DNA of 64,000 nt from Pseudoflavonifractor sp. AF19-9AC (GTDB lineage Bacteria; Bacillota; Clostridia; Oscillospirales; Oscillospiraceae). Numbering within the stretch: the first letter of the stretch is position 1; the number at the start of each line of letters is the position of its first letter. This document shows, piece by piece, positions 1 through 12,680 of this stretch. Location of the stretch: contig NZ_QUGI01000008.1 in NCBI RefSeq assembly GCF_003478995.1, positions 1 through 64,000 of the forward strand. The letters are read 5' to 3'. The position numbers and the translations under genes were made by a program. The notes under the pieces are model-generated. The model saw only the letters and a program-made list of their open reading frames with translations. It was not told the DNA's origin and did not search any database.

Positions 1-45
1 ATGTCTCTTTTTATCCACTTTTCAATTTGCGAAACTTATTCTACC

Positions 46-60
46 TTATCAAAATGATAA
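46..60. promoter_or_regulatory. Palindromic operator-like site upstream of the MoxR operon
   Basis: The bases ttatcaaaatgataa form a perfect 6-3-6 inverted repeat 65 bases before the MoxR start codon. The same core recurs at 45911-45926 in the promoter of an Xre-type repressor, which makes a binding site for that repressor or a relative likely. A tacaat hexamer at 66-71 could be a -10 element, but no convincing -35 partner is visible. The function is inferred from position and recurrence. Confidence 0.5.
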
Positions 61-124
61 ACTAATACAATATATCCGCCGGCGGACAATCAGGCCGGTG
101 CAGAGAAGGAGTGGGAAGCAAATC

Positions 125-1087
125 ATGGATATTCAGAAGCTGGCGCAGAGGATTCAGGCGGAGACAGAAAAAATTATTGTGGGCAAAGGAGATCGGATTC
201 GCCTTATTATCATGGCTGTGCTGGCCGATGGTCATGTGCTGCTGGACGATCTGCCGGGTGTGGGCAAGACTACTCTGGTCAAGGCAATCTCTCTTGCGCT
301 GGGCTGCTGCTCCGGGCGTATTCAGTTTGTACCTGATATGCTGCCCAGCGATATCATCGGAATGCGCATCTATAATCAGAAGACCGGAGATTTTGAATTG
401 CGTCAGGGACCGGTTATGACAAACATTCTGCTGGCGGACGAAATTAACCGTGCCATTCCCCGCACCCAATCCGCTCTGCTGGAGGCCATGGAGGAGCGCC
501 AGATCTCCATTGATGGGGAGCGCTTTCCTCTCCCTGCACCATTTCTGGTACTGGCGACCCAGAACCCGGTGGAATCGGAAAGTACCTTCCGTTTGCCCGC
601 TGCCCAGATGGATCGCTTCCTGATCCGCATTAGCATGGGCTATCCAAAACCAGAGGAGGAGCGGGAAATGCTTCGTCGGCTGGGCGACCACATTCCCCTT
701 GAGAAAATTCAGGCGGTGACCTGTGCCGAGGAATTGGTACAGGCTCAGCAGGAAGTGGGTGCCGTCCATGTATCCGACCAGGTGGCGGACTATATTGTGG
801 CCCTGACGGGTGCCACCCGAAGCCATACTCAATTGGCCATGGGCGCCAGCCCCCGGGCCAGCCGGGGACTCTATCGGGCTGCCAAGGTGTGGGCAGCTAT
901 GGAGGGTCGGGATTTTGTGACGCCCGACGATGTGAAGACTCTGGCCCACCTGGTGCTGGAGCACCGTCTGGTGCCGGACAGCGGTGCCCGCTTCTCCGGC
1001 GTAAGTGCCGGTGCTATTCTGGATGATGTCCTTGCCCGGGTGCCGGCCTCACCCACATTAGGGAAAGCTGTGAGCCATGAGAAGTAA
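125..1087 (+). CDS. MoxR-family AAA+ ATPase
   Basis: A 320-residue AAA+ ATPase of the MoxR family, cytosolic chaperone-like proteins thought to help assemble or activate partner proteins encoded beside them. Walker A GVGKTT lies at residues 45-50 and Walker B with the LLADEINRA motif at 102-110; the C-terminal part is the usual helical lid. I chose the ATG at 125 because an aaggag ribosome site sits at 106-111; an in-frame GTG at 98 lacks one. It overlaps the following DUF58 gene by 11 bases, so the two are translationally coupled. MoxR, DUF58 and a membrane DUF4129-like protein form a widespread cassette of unresolved function. Confidence 0.93.
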   Translation: MDIQKLAQRIQAETEKIIVGKGDRIRLIIMAVLADGHVLLDDLPGVGKTTLVKAISLALGCCSGRIQFVPDMLPSDIIGMRIYNQKTGDFELRQGPVMTNILLADEINRAIPRTQSALLEAMEERQISIDGERFPLPAPFLVLATQNPVESESTFRLPAAQMDRFLIRISMGYPKPEEEREMLRRLGDHIPLEKIQAVTCAEELVQAQQEVGAVHVSDQVADYIVALTGATRSHTQLAMGASPRASRGLYRAAKVWAAMEGRDFVTPDDVKTLAHLVLEHRLVPDSGARFSGVSAGAILDDVLARVPASPTLGKAVSHEK

Positions 1088-2354
1088 ACCGGTTCTGAGC
1101 CGCTCCAGCAACCTGGTGACGCTGCCTGCGTTGGTACTCGTCCTGGTACTGTGCGTATTGGCTGCCTTTTTCGGACAGGGCAGAGTGGCAGCGGTTCTGA
1201 TGTTTCTCTTTCTGCTGGCCCTTGCTTCGCGATGTTGGGCAGCATTGGCGCTGCGCCGCATTTCTGTGTCGGCGTCTAGCCAGAGCAGCGGAGTTTTTCC
1301 CGGGGACAAGATTCAAGTGGACATTGAAGTAGAAAACGGGAAATTCCTCCCGTTGGTTTGGCTGGAGCTGTTTTTTCCGCTCTCGCCGGATCTGTGCATG
1401 CTTCCCGAGGAGCACCGGAGAGAGCCGGACGAGAATGAGAAATCTGCTTTGGAAGACGAAGGATACAGTACCGAATTGGTGGGAGAAAAACGATTTTCCT
1501 TTTTGTTGTGGTATGAGACGGCACAGTGTTCCATGCCCTGGACGGCCAGACGAAGGGGTGTCTATTCCACCACTGGCTGGCGGGTGCGTACCGGAGACGG
1601 CTTTGGATTGACACAGGTGGAACAGCCCGTGAGCGAGAGAAACGTGCGCCGGTTTTACATTTATCCCAAGCTCATTAAGGTGCGCCCTGATATCTTTCTG
1701 CGCAATCTGTGGAATGCCGATACTGGGGCCAAGGGCATTATGGAGGACGTTACGGTCATTCGATCCACTCGGGATTATCAGACGGCGGATTCCCTCAAGC
1801 ACATCAACTGGCGGCTTGCGGCTCGGTGTCAGCCTCTTACTGTCAATGTTTATGAGGACATTCTGCCCAGAAGCGTTCACTTCCTCCTTGACGGCGAGAG
1901 TTTCAGCGGCCCGGAGCCACACCTGAAGGAACTGGAGGATGCCCTGAGTGTGCTGGCCTCCCTTCTGGTGTGTCTGAGTGCGCTTCAGGTTCGGTGCGGC
2001 CTCAGTCTGTGCCGGGGGACGGCCGGGGTCAGCAATTTGTTCTTTGCTGAGACAGAGGAGATGCTGCGAGCTTTGGCGGCCTATCAGCCGCTTCCCCTTC
2101 GGCGGGATGATGAGGGGAAAATCACTATGCAGGCCACTGTTTTTGATGAGACCCCCATTTTTGAAGTGGCCCGAAGCGTGGGCAGATTTTATTATATCCT
2201 CTGGGATGCTGCCTTATTGGGAAAGAAGTCTCTTCCGTACTGTCTGGGAAGTGCTGGAACCACACTGATCACCGCGGCGGAGGGCAAGCTGCAGGCGGGC
2301 GAGTTTGAGGTAATTCCCCTGTCCAGCCTGAAGGAGGGAAGGGAACATGCGTAA
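1077..2354 (+). CDS. DUF58 domain-containing membrane protein
   Basis: A 425-residue protein with two hydrophobic helices near the N terminus (about 15-60), a beta-rich middle region, and the DUF58 core near residues 235-255, recognisable by the sequence SLKHINWRLAAR. DUF58 proteins are MoxR partners and resemble von Willebrand A-type folds; their biochemical role is unknown. The ATG at 1077 overlaps the end of moxR, and the stop overlaps the next start by 8 bases, so the three genes are one operon. Family assignment is firm from context and motif; function is not assigned. Confidence 0.88.
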   Translation: MRSKPVLSRSSNLVTLPALVLVLVLCVLAAFFGQGRVAAVLMFLFLLALASRCWAALALRRISVSASSQSSGVFPGDKIQVDIEVENGKFLPLVWLELFFPLSPDLCMLPEEHRREPDENEKSALEDEGYSTELVGEKRFSFLLWYETAQCSMPWTARRRGVYSTTGWRVRTGDGFGLTQVEQPVSERNVRRFYIYPKLIKVRPDIFLRNLWNADTGAKGIMEDVTVIRSTRDYQTADSLKHINWRLAARCQPLTVNVYEDILPRSVHFLLDGESFSGPEPHLKELEDALSVLASLLVCLSALQVRCGLSLCRGTAGVSNLFFAETEEMLRALAAYQPLPLRRDDEGKITMQATVFDETPIFEVARSVGRFYYILWDAALLGKKSLPYCLGSAGTTLITAAEGKLQAGEFEVIPLSSLKEGREHA

Positions 2355-3681
2355 ATATAATCCCCTCCCGTCTGCTGCACTTCTTTGTTCCAGTGCCTGC
2401 GTTCAGTGTACGCTGGTCCATTGCTTCACGCTCAGAAACGGGGGGGCGGGCAGCTACTACCCGGTGATGCTGCTACCCTATGCGCTTTTGCTGTTCGTGG
2501 CAGACCGCGGTTTCCTTCGGCGGGAGCGCACCATGCAGGGGTTGGTGCTGGTCAACGGAGGCCTTTGCCTTGCCGCCTGCCTTGCCGCCGTTTTTCTGGG
2601 TGGAGTAACCGATTGGATGGGGGGGCTTTGGGCCGTTATTTTTTGTGCGTGGCTGGCAGCCTACGCGGGACGCCTGGCGCAGTCCTCGCCTACCCTTTTT
2701 GAACTAATGCTGGTGACGGATCTGTCGTTGGTGACGCTGGCGCTTTTTACCGCCTATCTGTCTGCTACAGGTCTGTCTGTGTCCTGGTGCATCCCTATTG
2801 CGGTAGGCTGTGCCTCCTCTATTTTGGGCACCATTGTTTTTCGGTCCGGCGCAAACCTTGGCCCCCGCAGCTGGATGTTCCTGGGAACGATTTTTGCCGG
2901 AGTACTTGCTGCGGTGTGGCTGTTGGTTAGTTTTGTGGCGGCTCCTGCGGGGGAAGGCCTGGTGACGCTTTGGAATTGGGCGGTAAAGGCGGGACAGTTT
3001 CTGCTGGATCTCCTGTGGAAATTTCTTGTATTTTTGGCATCTCTCTTTCCGGCTGCTGAAAGCGGGAAGCTGCCGCCCCCAGACGTGACCCAAGGCATGG
3101 GACAGATGGATGAACAAATTCAAATTGACTCCAGCCTGCCCCTCATTCTCTTGATAATCCTGGCAGTGGGAGTCCTGATAGTGGTTTTCCTGCTACTGAG
3201 GGCCCTGGGACGCATTCGTCTGGCAAGGGTGCGGGCAGAAAAACGGCCAGAGGCCGTTCGACATCGGATTTCCCTGCTGACAGCTCTGCGCCGGCTGCTG
3301 GCTGGTTGGGGGCAGTGGGTATCCAGACGGATGTGGCTATGGAAGAACCGGGATACCGCTATGGGGCTCTACTTCCTGCTGGTCCAGCGCAGCGGGCCTA
3401 CTCCGTGGCATAAGCTGCAGGGCGAGACACCGCGGGAGTTTCTCGGCCGACTTCGGGACAGAGCTGCCGGAGATCCGGAACTGATTCAGGCACTGGAAAG
3501 CCTGATTCCGGCCGTTGACCAGGCACTGTTTGCGCCGTACACAGGAGAAGAGCTGTTCCCCAAGGCAGCCTTTGTCCGCCGTCGCCTGGGGACAGCGGTG
3601 TATCGCGGTATGGTGCGGGATGCAGGCTCCAACCTGCGCCTGAGATTGCGTGGTCTGAGCAGCGCTCGCGCGCAGCACTAG
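2347..3681 (+). CDS. Polytopic membrane protein with C-terminal DUF4129-like domain
   Basis: A 444-residue protein with many hydrophobic segments over the first 290 residues, then a soluble C-terminal region (about 340-440) with the WxxxxGETPREFLGRL pattern typical of DUF4129. Relatives are often fused to a transglutaminase core, as in TgpA-like proteins. No Cys-His-Asp transglutaminase triad is seen here, so this looks like a version reduced to the membrane and tail parts. It starts 8 bases inside the DUF58 gene behind a strong aaggaggga ribosome site, and is the last gene of the MoxR cassette. A role in cell-envelope assembly is plausible but not shown. Confidence 0.75.
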   Translation: MRKYNPLPSAALLCSSACVQCTLVHCFTLRNGGAGSYYPVMLLPYALLLFVADRGFLRRERTMQGLVLVNGGLCLAACLAAVFLGGVTDWMGGLWAVIFCAWLAAYAGRLAQSSPTLFELMLVTDLSLVTLALFTAYLSATGLSVSWCIPIAVGCASSILGTIVFRSGANLGPRSWMFLGTIFAGVLAAVWLLVSFVAAPAGEGLVTLWNWAVKAGQFLLDLLWKFLVFLASLFPAAESGKLPPPDVTQGMGQMDEQIQIDSSLPLILLIILAVGVLIVVFLLLRALGRIRLARVRAEKRPEAVRHRISLLTALRRLLAGWGQWVSRRMWLWKNRDTAMGLYFLLVQRSGPTPWHKLQGETPREFLGRLRDRAAGDPELIQALESLIPAVDQALFAPYTGEELFPKAAFVRRRLGTAVYRGMVRDAGSNLRLRLRGLSSARAQH

Positions 3682-3714
3682 AGCAAAACCAGATTTTGCG
3701 GAAAGGAGCAGAGT

Positions 3715-4047
3715 ATGAAAGTAGGGATTATACGTTGTCAGCAGACGGAAGATTACTGCCCCGGGACAACGGATTTTTACATGATTCGGGAGAAGAAAGG
3801 CGCGTTTGAAGGCGTTGAGGAGGACATTGAACTGGTGGGGTTCATCAATTGCGGCGGCTGCCCGGCTAAGAAAGCCGTGCTCAGAGCGCGGGAGCTGGTC
3901 AGACGAGGTGCCGATACCATAGCCTTCGCAAGCTGCATTCAAAAGGGAACGCCCATAGGCTATCCGTGTCCCTTTGCAAAGAAAATGAAAGAGCTGATTG
4001 CCAAGGACCTGGGCGATCGTGTGAAATTTTTGGACTATACACATTGA
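3715..4047 (+). CDS. CGGC domain-containing protein
   Basis: A small 110-residue cytosolic protein of the CGGC family, named for the Cys-Gly-Gly-Cys motif seen here at residues 46-49. Further cysteines lie at residues 8, 15 and in the C-terminal third (SCIQKG, YPCPF), consistent with binding a metal or cluster. The family is common in anaerobes and its function is unknown. It starts at an ATG preceded by ggaaaggag, 33 bases after the DUF4129-like gene, and ends before a clear terminator at 4139, so it may be a late member of the same transcript. Confidence 0.85.
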   Translation: MKVGIIRCQQTEDYCPGTTDFYMIREKKGAFEGVEEDIELVGFINCGGCPAKKAVLRARELVRRGADTIAFASCIQKGTPIGYPCPFAKKMKELIAKDLGDRVKFLDYTH

Positions 4048-4138
4048 AAATAAGACTCCAACACCAGAAATGACCGCGCGGGAACATGAATATGTTTGCC
4101 TGTGCTGGAAGTGCTGCTCTGGAAGGGACAATAAAACG

Positions 4139-4181
4139 GAAGAAAAGCTGCCTGACACGACTGGTTGGGCGGCTTTTCTTC
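4139..4181 (+). terminator. Rho-independent terminator after the CGGC gene
   Basis: A 14-bp stem (gaagaaaagctgcc paired with ggcggcttttcttc, one G-T pair) encloses a 15-base loop. It ends transcription of the upstream operon. It also shows that the acyltransferase gene must start further downstream than the longest open frame would suggest. Confidence 0.7.
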
Positions 4182-4249
4182 TTGCAGAATGGGAGAAAAC
4201 GTGGTATTCTAGCCTGGATTTCCGCATAAGCCAACGGAAAGGAGGTGTC

Positions 4250-5290
4250 TTGAACATCAAAACACGGGAATATCAATATGACAATCTGCGCTTTTTGCTG
4301 ATTGCTCTGGTGGTGCTGGGGCACCTGCTGGAGATTGCGGGGGAATTTCCCCACCGGGAGCTTCTTTACGAGCTCATCTACTCCTTTCATATGCCCGCTT
4401 TTTTGTTCCTCAGCGGGATGTTTGCCCGGTTTGACCGAATCAAGTGGATCTTTGGCATGGCAGTGCCTTATCTGCTGTTTCAGTGGATTTATACCTCTTT
4501 TGTGGAAAAGCTGGGGGATCCCTACGTCCATGTGCAGTTTTCAAGGCCCTATTGGATTTTGTGGTATCTCTTTGTCCTGGCGATCTATACACTGCTGCTG
4601 CCAATATACGATGTTCCGTCTCCTGCAGGCCGGGGGCTGATGGTAGCTGTCTCGGTGGTGCTGGCGCTGCTGGTGGGCTTTGATCAGAGCATCGACTACC
4701 AGTGGAGCGCATCCCGGATTGTGGCGTTCCAGCCTTGGTTCCTGTTGGGCTATTATTTCAGACGGGCGGACGGCCTTCGGGTCCGCTGGGAAGGAGCGGG
4801 ACGGACCTTCAAGGGAATTGTCCTGAGTCTGGCGGCGGTCTGCGTGGTGGTTTTGGAGCGGCTGCTGTTTCAGCGGGGGATTACCGCAAAGATGATGCTG
4901 GGCGCCTACGGGTATGAGAATCTGGGGTACAGCTGGCAGGCACGGGGACTTATTATGTGCTGCGCAGCCTGTACCATCTTTCTCCTGGTTCTGGGGCTGG
5001 CGCCCTGCCTCAAGCGCCGGATTCCAGTGGTGACCACCCTGGGAGAAAACACCCTTTCCATCTATCTGTTTCATGGCTTTTTCTTTCACCTGATCCGCCT
5101 GAAGTACCCCTGGCTGTTGGAGCGGCCGTGGCAGGTGTTTGCGGTGTGGGCAGGGCTGCTGCTTCTGCTTGGCAACCCGGTAGTGGGCCGGTGCACGGGC
5201 TTCTTGTTCGGCGCGGGGTGGTATCGCCGGCTTCCGTGGAGACGGGCAGAGCAAAAAAAGAGTGCAGCAAAGCGGAACGTTCCGACATGA
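4250..5290 (+). CDS. Acyltransferase 3 family membrane O-acetyltransferase (fucose 4-O-acetylase-like)
   Basis: A 346-residue integral membrane protein with about ten hydrophobic helices, resembling the COG3594 branch of acyltransferase-3 (NolL / fucose 4-O-acetylase type). Such enzymes transfer acetyl groups to sugars of surface polysaccharides. The N-terminal YDNLRFLLIALVVLGHLLE carries the family's conserved histidine in the first helix, and RFDRIK follows helix two. I chose a TTG start at 4250 because a perfect aaaggaggtg site lies just upstream and a terminator (4139-4181) occupies the longer frame's N-terminal part. It stands alone between two terminators. The acceptor sugar cannot be read from the sequence. 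Confidence 0.82.
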   Translation: MNIKTREYQYDNLRFLLIALVVLGHLLEIAGEFPHRELLYELIYSFHMPAFLFLSGMFARFDRIKWIFGMAVPYLLFQWIYTSFVEKLGDPYVHVQFSRPYWILWYLFVLAIYTLLLPIYDVPSPAGRGLMVAVSVVLALLVGFDQSIDYQWSASRIVAFQPWFLLGYYFRRADGLRVRWEGAGRTFKGIVLSLAAVCVVVLERLLFQRGITAKMMLGAYGYENLGYSWQARGLIMCCAACTIFLLVLGLAPCLKRRIPVVTTLGENTLSIYLFHGFFFHLIRLKYPWLLERPWQVFAVWAGLLLLLGNPVVGRCTGFLFGAGWYRRLPWRRAEQKKSAAKRNVPT

Positions 5291-5326
5291 GCAGCATAGG
5301 CTGCCAGAACGTCGCAGAAGACAAAA

Positions 5327-5371
5327 CATGAGCGCGCGGACCGGTATGGTCCGTGCGCTCATGCTATTTTT
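5327..5371. terminator. Bidirectional terminator between acyltransferase and alcohol dehydrogenase
   Basis: A perfect 16-bp stem (catgagcgcgcggacc and its complement) with a 5-base loop, followed by ctatttttt on the + strand. It serves the + strand acyltransferase and probably also the convergent alcohol dehydrogenase gene. Confidence 0.85.
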
Positions 5372-5409
5372 TGGGCTTACATTTCCTGAAAGAAAAACAG
5401 AAGATGAAT

Positions 5410-6597
5410 TCAGTGGTTAGCCAGCTGATAGATGGCCAGAATATCCGCCTCGTTCAGCACGCGGAAGGTGCCGATGGTGCGGGTTTGGTAGTAGGTACAG
5501 CGGTAGGCCAGTTCCTTCAGCGTGGCCTCTTCCAGCACTCCGCAGCCCAGCTCGGAGAGACAGGTGGGCATCCCCAGGGAGCGGAAGAACTGTTCCGTGG
5601 CCTGGATAGCCGCCAGAGCGGCCTCCTGGGGCGTCTTGCCGGAGGCATCCAGCCCCCAGACTCTGGAGCCGAAGCGGACAAAGCGATCGGGGTTAGTGTC
5701 CAGACAATAGCGGGCCCAGCTGCCCCAGACGGCGGCCAGGGTGGCACCGTGGGTGGCGTCGAACATGGCGCTGAGCTCATGACCCAGCTGGTGGGGAGCA
5801 AAATCCTTGGCTCCGCCCAAACCGGTGAGGCCATTGTGGGACAGGCTGCCCGCCCACATCAGCTCACTCATGGCGTGGAGATCTCCCGGGTGCTCCAGAG
5901 CGCGGCGGCCGTTTTGAATGGTGCAGCGCAGCAGGCCCTCCGCCAGCTCATCGGTCAGATTGTTGTCGGTGGCGGGGTTAAAGTAGCGGTCCATGGTGTG
6001 CATCATAATGTCCACCACACCGCAGGCAACCTGGTAGGGTGGGAGTGTGAGGGTGAGGGCGGGATTCAGAATGGCGAACCGGGGACGATGCAGATCCGAG
6101 CTGAGGCCCCGTTTTTCATGAGTTTCCTCATTGGTGAGAACGGCAGAGTCACTGCACTCGCTGCCGGCGGCCGGGATGGTGAGCACTGCGCCCAGGGGCA
6201 GGGAGCGAGTGAGGGGGGCCTTCCTCAGCCAGAACTGCCACACATCGGTCTCCGGGTTGGCGGCTCCGTCGGCCACCGCCTTGGCGGTATCAATGACGCT
6301 GCCGCCGCCCACGGCCAGCACAAAGTCGGCACCGAACTCCAGCGCCTGCCGTACGCCCTCTCTGGCCAGAGAGAGGCGGGGGTTGGGCTGCACACCGGAC
6401 AGGGTCCGGACAGCCAGCCCGGATTCCTTTAGGCTCCCTTCCACCCGGCCCAGAAGCCCGCTGGCCGCGGCGCTTTTGCCGCCGCAGACCAGAAGGACCC
6501 GGCCGCAGCCAAGCCCGCGGATCTGTGCTCCAGCCTGAAGCTCCGTGTCTGCGCCGAACAAGATACGAGTGGGAGAATAAAACTCAAATGACTGCAT
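5410..6597 (-). CDS. Iron-containing alcohol dehydrogenase
   Basis: A group III (Fe-dependent) alcohol dehydrogenase of about 395 residues, interconverting an aldehyde and an alcohol with NAD(P)H. The N terminus FEFYSPTRILFG and the coenzyme-binding GGGSVIDTAKA motif are typical of the butanol dehydrogenase / YqhD-like branch. Metal ligands are in GVVDIMMHTMDRYF and in the HQLGHELS...HG segment. The start is either the ATG at 6597 or a GTG at 6606; the ribosome site aaagga is 12 or 3 bases away, so the choice is unsure. The gene is monocistronic, which fits a fermentative alcohol-forming or aldehyde-detoxifying role. The substrate is unknown. Confidence 0.9.
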   Translation of the reverse strand: MQSFEFYSPTRILFGADTELQAGAQIRGLGCGRVLLVCGGKSAAASGLLGRVEGSLKESGLAVRTLSGVQPNPRLSLAREGVRQALEFGADFVLAVGGGSVIDTAKAVADGAANPETDVWQFWLRKAPLTRSLPLGAVLTIPAAGSECSDSAVLTNEETHEKRGLSSDLHRPRFAILNPALTLTLPPYQVACGVVDIMMHTMDRYFNPATDNNLTDELAEGLLRCTIQNGRRALEHPGDLHAMSELMWAGSLSHNGLTGLGGAKDFAPHQLGHELSAMFDATHGATLAAVWGSWARYCLDTNPDRFVRFGSRVWGLDASGKTPQEAALAAIQATEQFFRSLGMPTCLSELGCGVLEEATLKELAYRCTYYQTRTIGTFRVLNEADILAIYQLANH

Positions 6598-6718
6598 GTA
6601 GGTCACCGGTCCTTTTCCAAAATCAGCGCCGCAAGGCGCAGAGAGAGGTCTCTCCTGTTAATAATAAAATGCAGTTTGCCGGAATGCAATGGTTGTTTTA
6701 AGTTTTGGTATTTTTCCT

Positions 6719-6746
6719 TTGACACAGGCGCGGGGCGTGATATAAT
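6719..6746 (+). promoter_or_regulatory. Sigma-A promoter of the cation:proton antiporter gene
   Basis: A perfect -35 ttgaca (6719-6724) and a perfect -10 tataat (6741-6746) are separated by 16 bases. The start codon follows 47 bases later. Confidence 0.85.
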
Positions 6747-6792
6747 CAAGAAGCTCCAAGCAACAATATGGATGAAATAATGAGGTGTGGGG

Positions 6793-7971
6793 ATGGAATC
6801 CTATACATACTTGCTGTTATTGGCACTGATTTTGTTGTCCACCAAGGTCTTTGGACTGGCAACGGAAAAGATTCATATGCCCCAGGTGGTGGGCGCGCTG
6901 CTGGCGGGTATTATTCTGGGCCCCAGCGGCTTTGGCGTACTGGAAAGCACAGACTTTCTGGTGAAGACGGCGGAGATCGGCGTCATCATGCTCATGTTTA
7001 CCGCCGGCATTGATACCGACCTGGAGGAGGTAAAGAGCACCGGTATCCAGGCTCTGGTCATTGCCGTCGCAGGCGTGACGGTGCCGCTTCTGCTGTGCGG
7101 CGGACTCTACTTCTTTTTCTTCATGGACGAGTTCACCTTTTACAATGTGCTGAAGGCGGCCTTTGTGGGCTCGGTGTTCTCTGCCACCTCCGTGTCCATC
7201 ACGGTGGAGACCCTCAATGAGATGGGAAAGCTGAAGACCAGAACGGGCACCACGCTGCTCAGTGCGGCCCTCATTGATGACATTTTGGGCATCATTGTCC
7301 TCTCCATCCTCAGCGGCCTCAGCTCCGGCGGAGACAATCCCCTCATGGTGATGGGGCGCATCGCGCTGTTCTTCGTGTTCACCTTTGTGGTGGGAGCCGT
7401 CATCCGCAAGGTGTTTCTCTATGTCTCGGAGGACCACTGGCACAGCCGCCGAGTGGCGGTGTGGGCCCTGGCCTTCTGCCTCATCATGGCCTACTGCGCG
7501 GAGGAATTGTTCGGCGTGGCGGACATCACAGGCGCCTATTTTGCCGGCCTGATTCTCTGTAACGTGACCAAGTCCCGGCAGTTTGTGGCCAAGAAATTTA
7601 CGGTTACCTCCTACATGGTGTTTACCCCCGTGTTTTTTGCCAGCGTGGGCATGAAGACCGACTTAAAGACCATGAACACGGAAATCCTGGTGTTTGCCCT
7701 GTTCCTGGTTGTGTTTGCGGTACTCTCTAAAATCGTGGGCTGCGGCCTGGGCGGGAAGCTGTGCCGAATGAGCAACCACCAGTCTCTGGTGGTGGGAATC
7801 GGTATGGTGGCCCGCAGCGAGGTCGCCCTGATGGTGGCCCAGAAGGGAATTGCCGCGGGGATGATCGACCCGGTGATTCTGCCGGCCATTGTACTGAGTG
7901 TCATTGCCTCCGCCCTGGTGACGCCTGTCCTGTTGAAAACAGTGATTTCCAGAGGTCCGGAGCTGGTATAA
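6793..7971 (+). CDS. CPA2-family cation:proton antiporter
   Basis: A 392-residue membrane protein with about 12-13 hydrophobic helices, of the CPA2 monovalent cation:proton antiporter family (Na+/H+ exchanger domain, NapA/GerN type). Diagnostic segments are the N-terminal PQVVGALLAGIILGPSGFG motif and GVADITGAYFAGLILCN, which matches the ion-binding unwound-helix region. There is no C-terminal RCK (TrkA-N) domain, so it is a transport-only version. The ATG at 6793 has gaggtg six bases upstream; a GTG at 6787 overlaps that site and is unlikely. It has its own strong promoter and terminator. It probably helps control cytoplasmic pH or Na+. Confidence 0.9.
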   Translation: MESYTYLLLLALILLSTKVFGLATEKIHMPQVVGALLAGIILGPSGFGVLESTDFLVKTAEIGVIMLMFTAGIDTDLEEVKSTGIQALVIAVAGVTVPLLLCGGLYFFFFMDEFTFYNVLKAAFVGSVFSATSVSITVETLNEMGKLKTRTGTTLLSAALIDDILGIIVLSILSGLSSGGDNPLMVMGRIALFFVFTFVVGAVIRKVFLYVSEDHWHSRRVAVWALAFCLIMAYCAEELFGVADITGAYFAGLILCNVTKSRQFVAKKFTVTSYMVFTPVFFASVGMKTDLKTMNTEILVFALFLVVFAVLSKIVGCGLGGKLCRMSNHQSLVVGIGMVARSEVALMVAQKGIAAGMIDPVILPAIVLSVIASALVTPVLLKTVISRGPELV

Positions 7972-8015
7972 TCCATAAAAAAGAGCCTGCCGTCGGCAGG
8001 CTCTTTTTTATGGAT
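7971..8015. terminator. Bidirectional terminator after the antiporter gene
   Basis: A long palindrome (atccataaaaaagagcctgcc, three-base loop, and its complement) with A and T tracts on both sides. It ends the antiporter transcript and, on the other strand, the small gene whose stop codon lies at 8008. Confidence 0.9.
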
Positions 8016-8268
8016 TCAGTTCCTTGGCCCGTTCCTCCAGCCAAGCAGTCAGCTGGGTCAGCCCGTCTTCACTTAAGGGGAAGGAGGCTGTGGTGAGAAT
8101 TTCACTCAGCTCCTTGGTCAGGGGGCCCCGCCACAGCTCTACATCCAGGCGGGGATCACCCTCCTCTGGCCGGACGGGCCGGATAAAGAATCGGGCCAGC
8201 CCCTTGCTGCCGTAAAAGGTGTTGCCGTTTTCCCAAAAGAGAAGGGTGGGAATGAGAATGTCGTTCAA
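8008..8268 (-). CDS. Small conserved hypothetical protein (86 aa)
   Basis: An 86-residue acidic soluble protein that I do not recognise. It has no signal peptide, membrane segment or metal motif. A beta-rich N-terminal half (LLFWENGNTFYGSKG) is followed by a charged helical C-terminal half. It starts at a TTG behind aggag with an 8-base spacing, and follows glpK on the same strand after 39 bases, so it may be the second gene of the glpK transcript. Its stop lies inside the shared terminator at 7971-8015. Coding status rests on the ribosome site, spacing and terminator. Confidence 0.6.
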   Translation of the reverse strand: MNDILIPTLLFWENGNTFYGSKGLARFFIRPVRPEEGDPRLDVELWRGPLTKELSEILTTASFPLSEDGLTQLTAWLEERAKELNP

Positions 8269-8307
8269 TGTAGTCGCTCCTGTTCCGATGCAAAATATAG
8301 GGGAGGA

Positions 8308-12579
<4,272 letters not shown>

Positions 12580-12619
12580 AAATAAGAATGAGTTTCGGAC
12601 TGGAGTGTCAACCGAAAAC

Positions 12620-12654
12620 GGGGGCCGCCGCAAGACACGGCGGCCCCCCTTTCA
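12620..12654 (+). terminator. Terminator or attenuator after the collagen-like gene
   Basis: An 11-bp GC-only stem (gggggccgccg with its complement) and a 7-base loop, followed by cttt. The short T tract is weak, so some transcription may continue into the glycosyltransferase gene 27 bases on. Confidence 0.6.
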
Positions 12655-12680
12655 AGTAAAAAGCGAGGGAGGAGCAGAAC

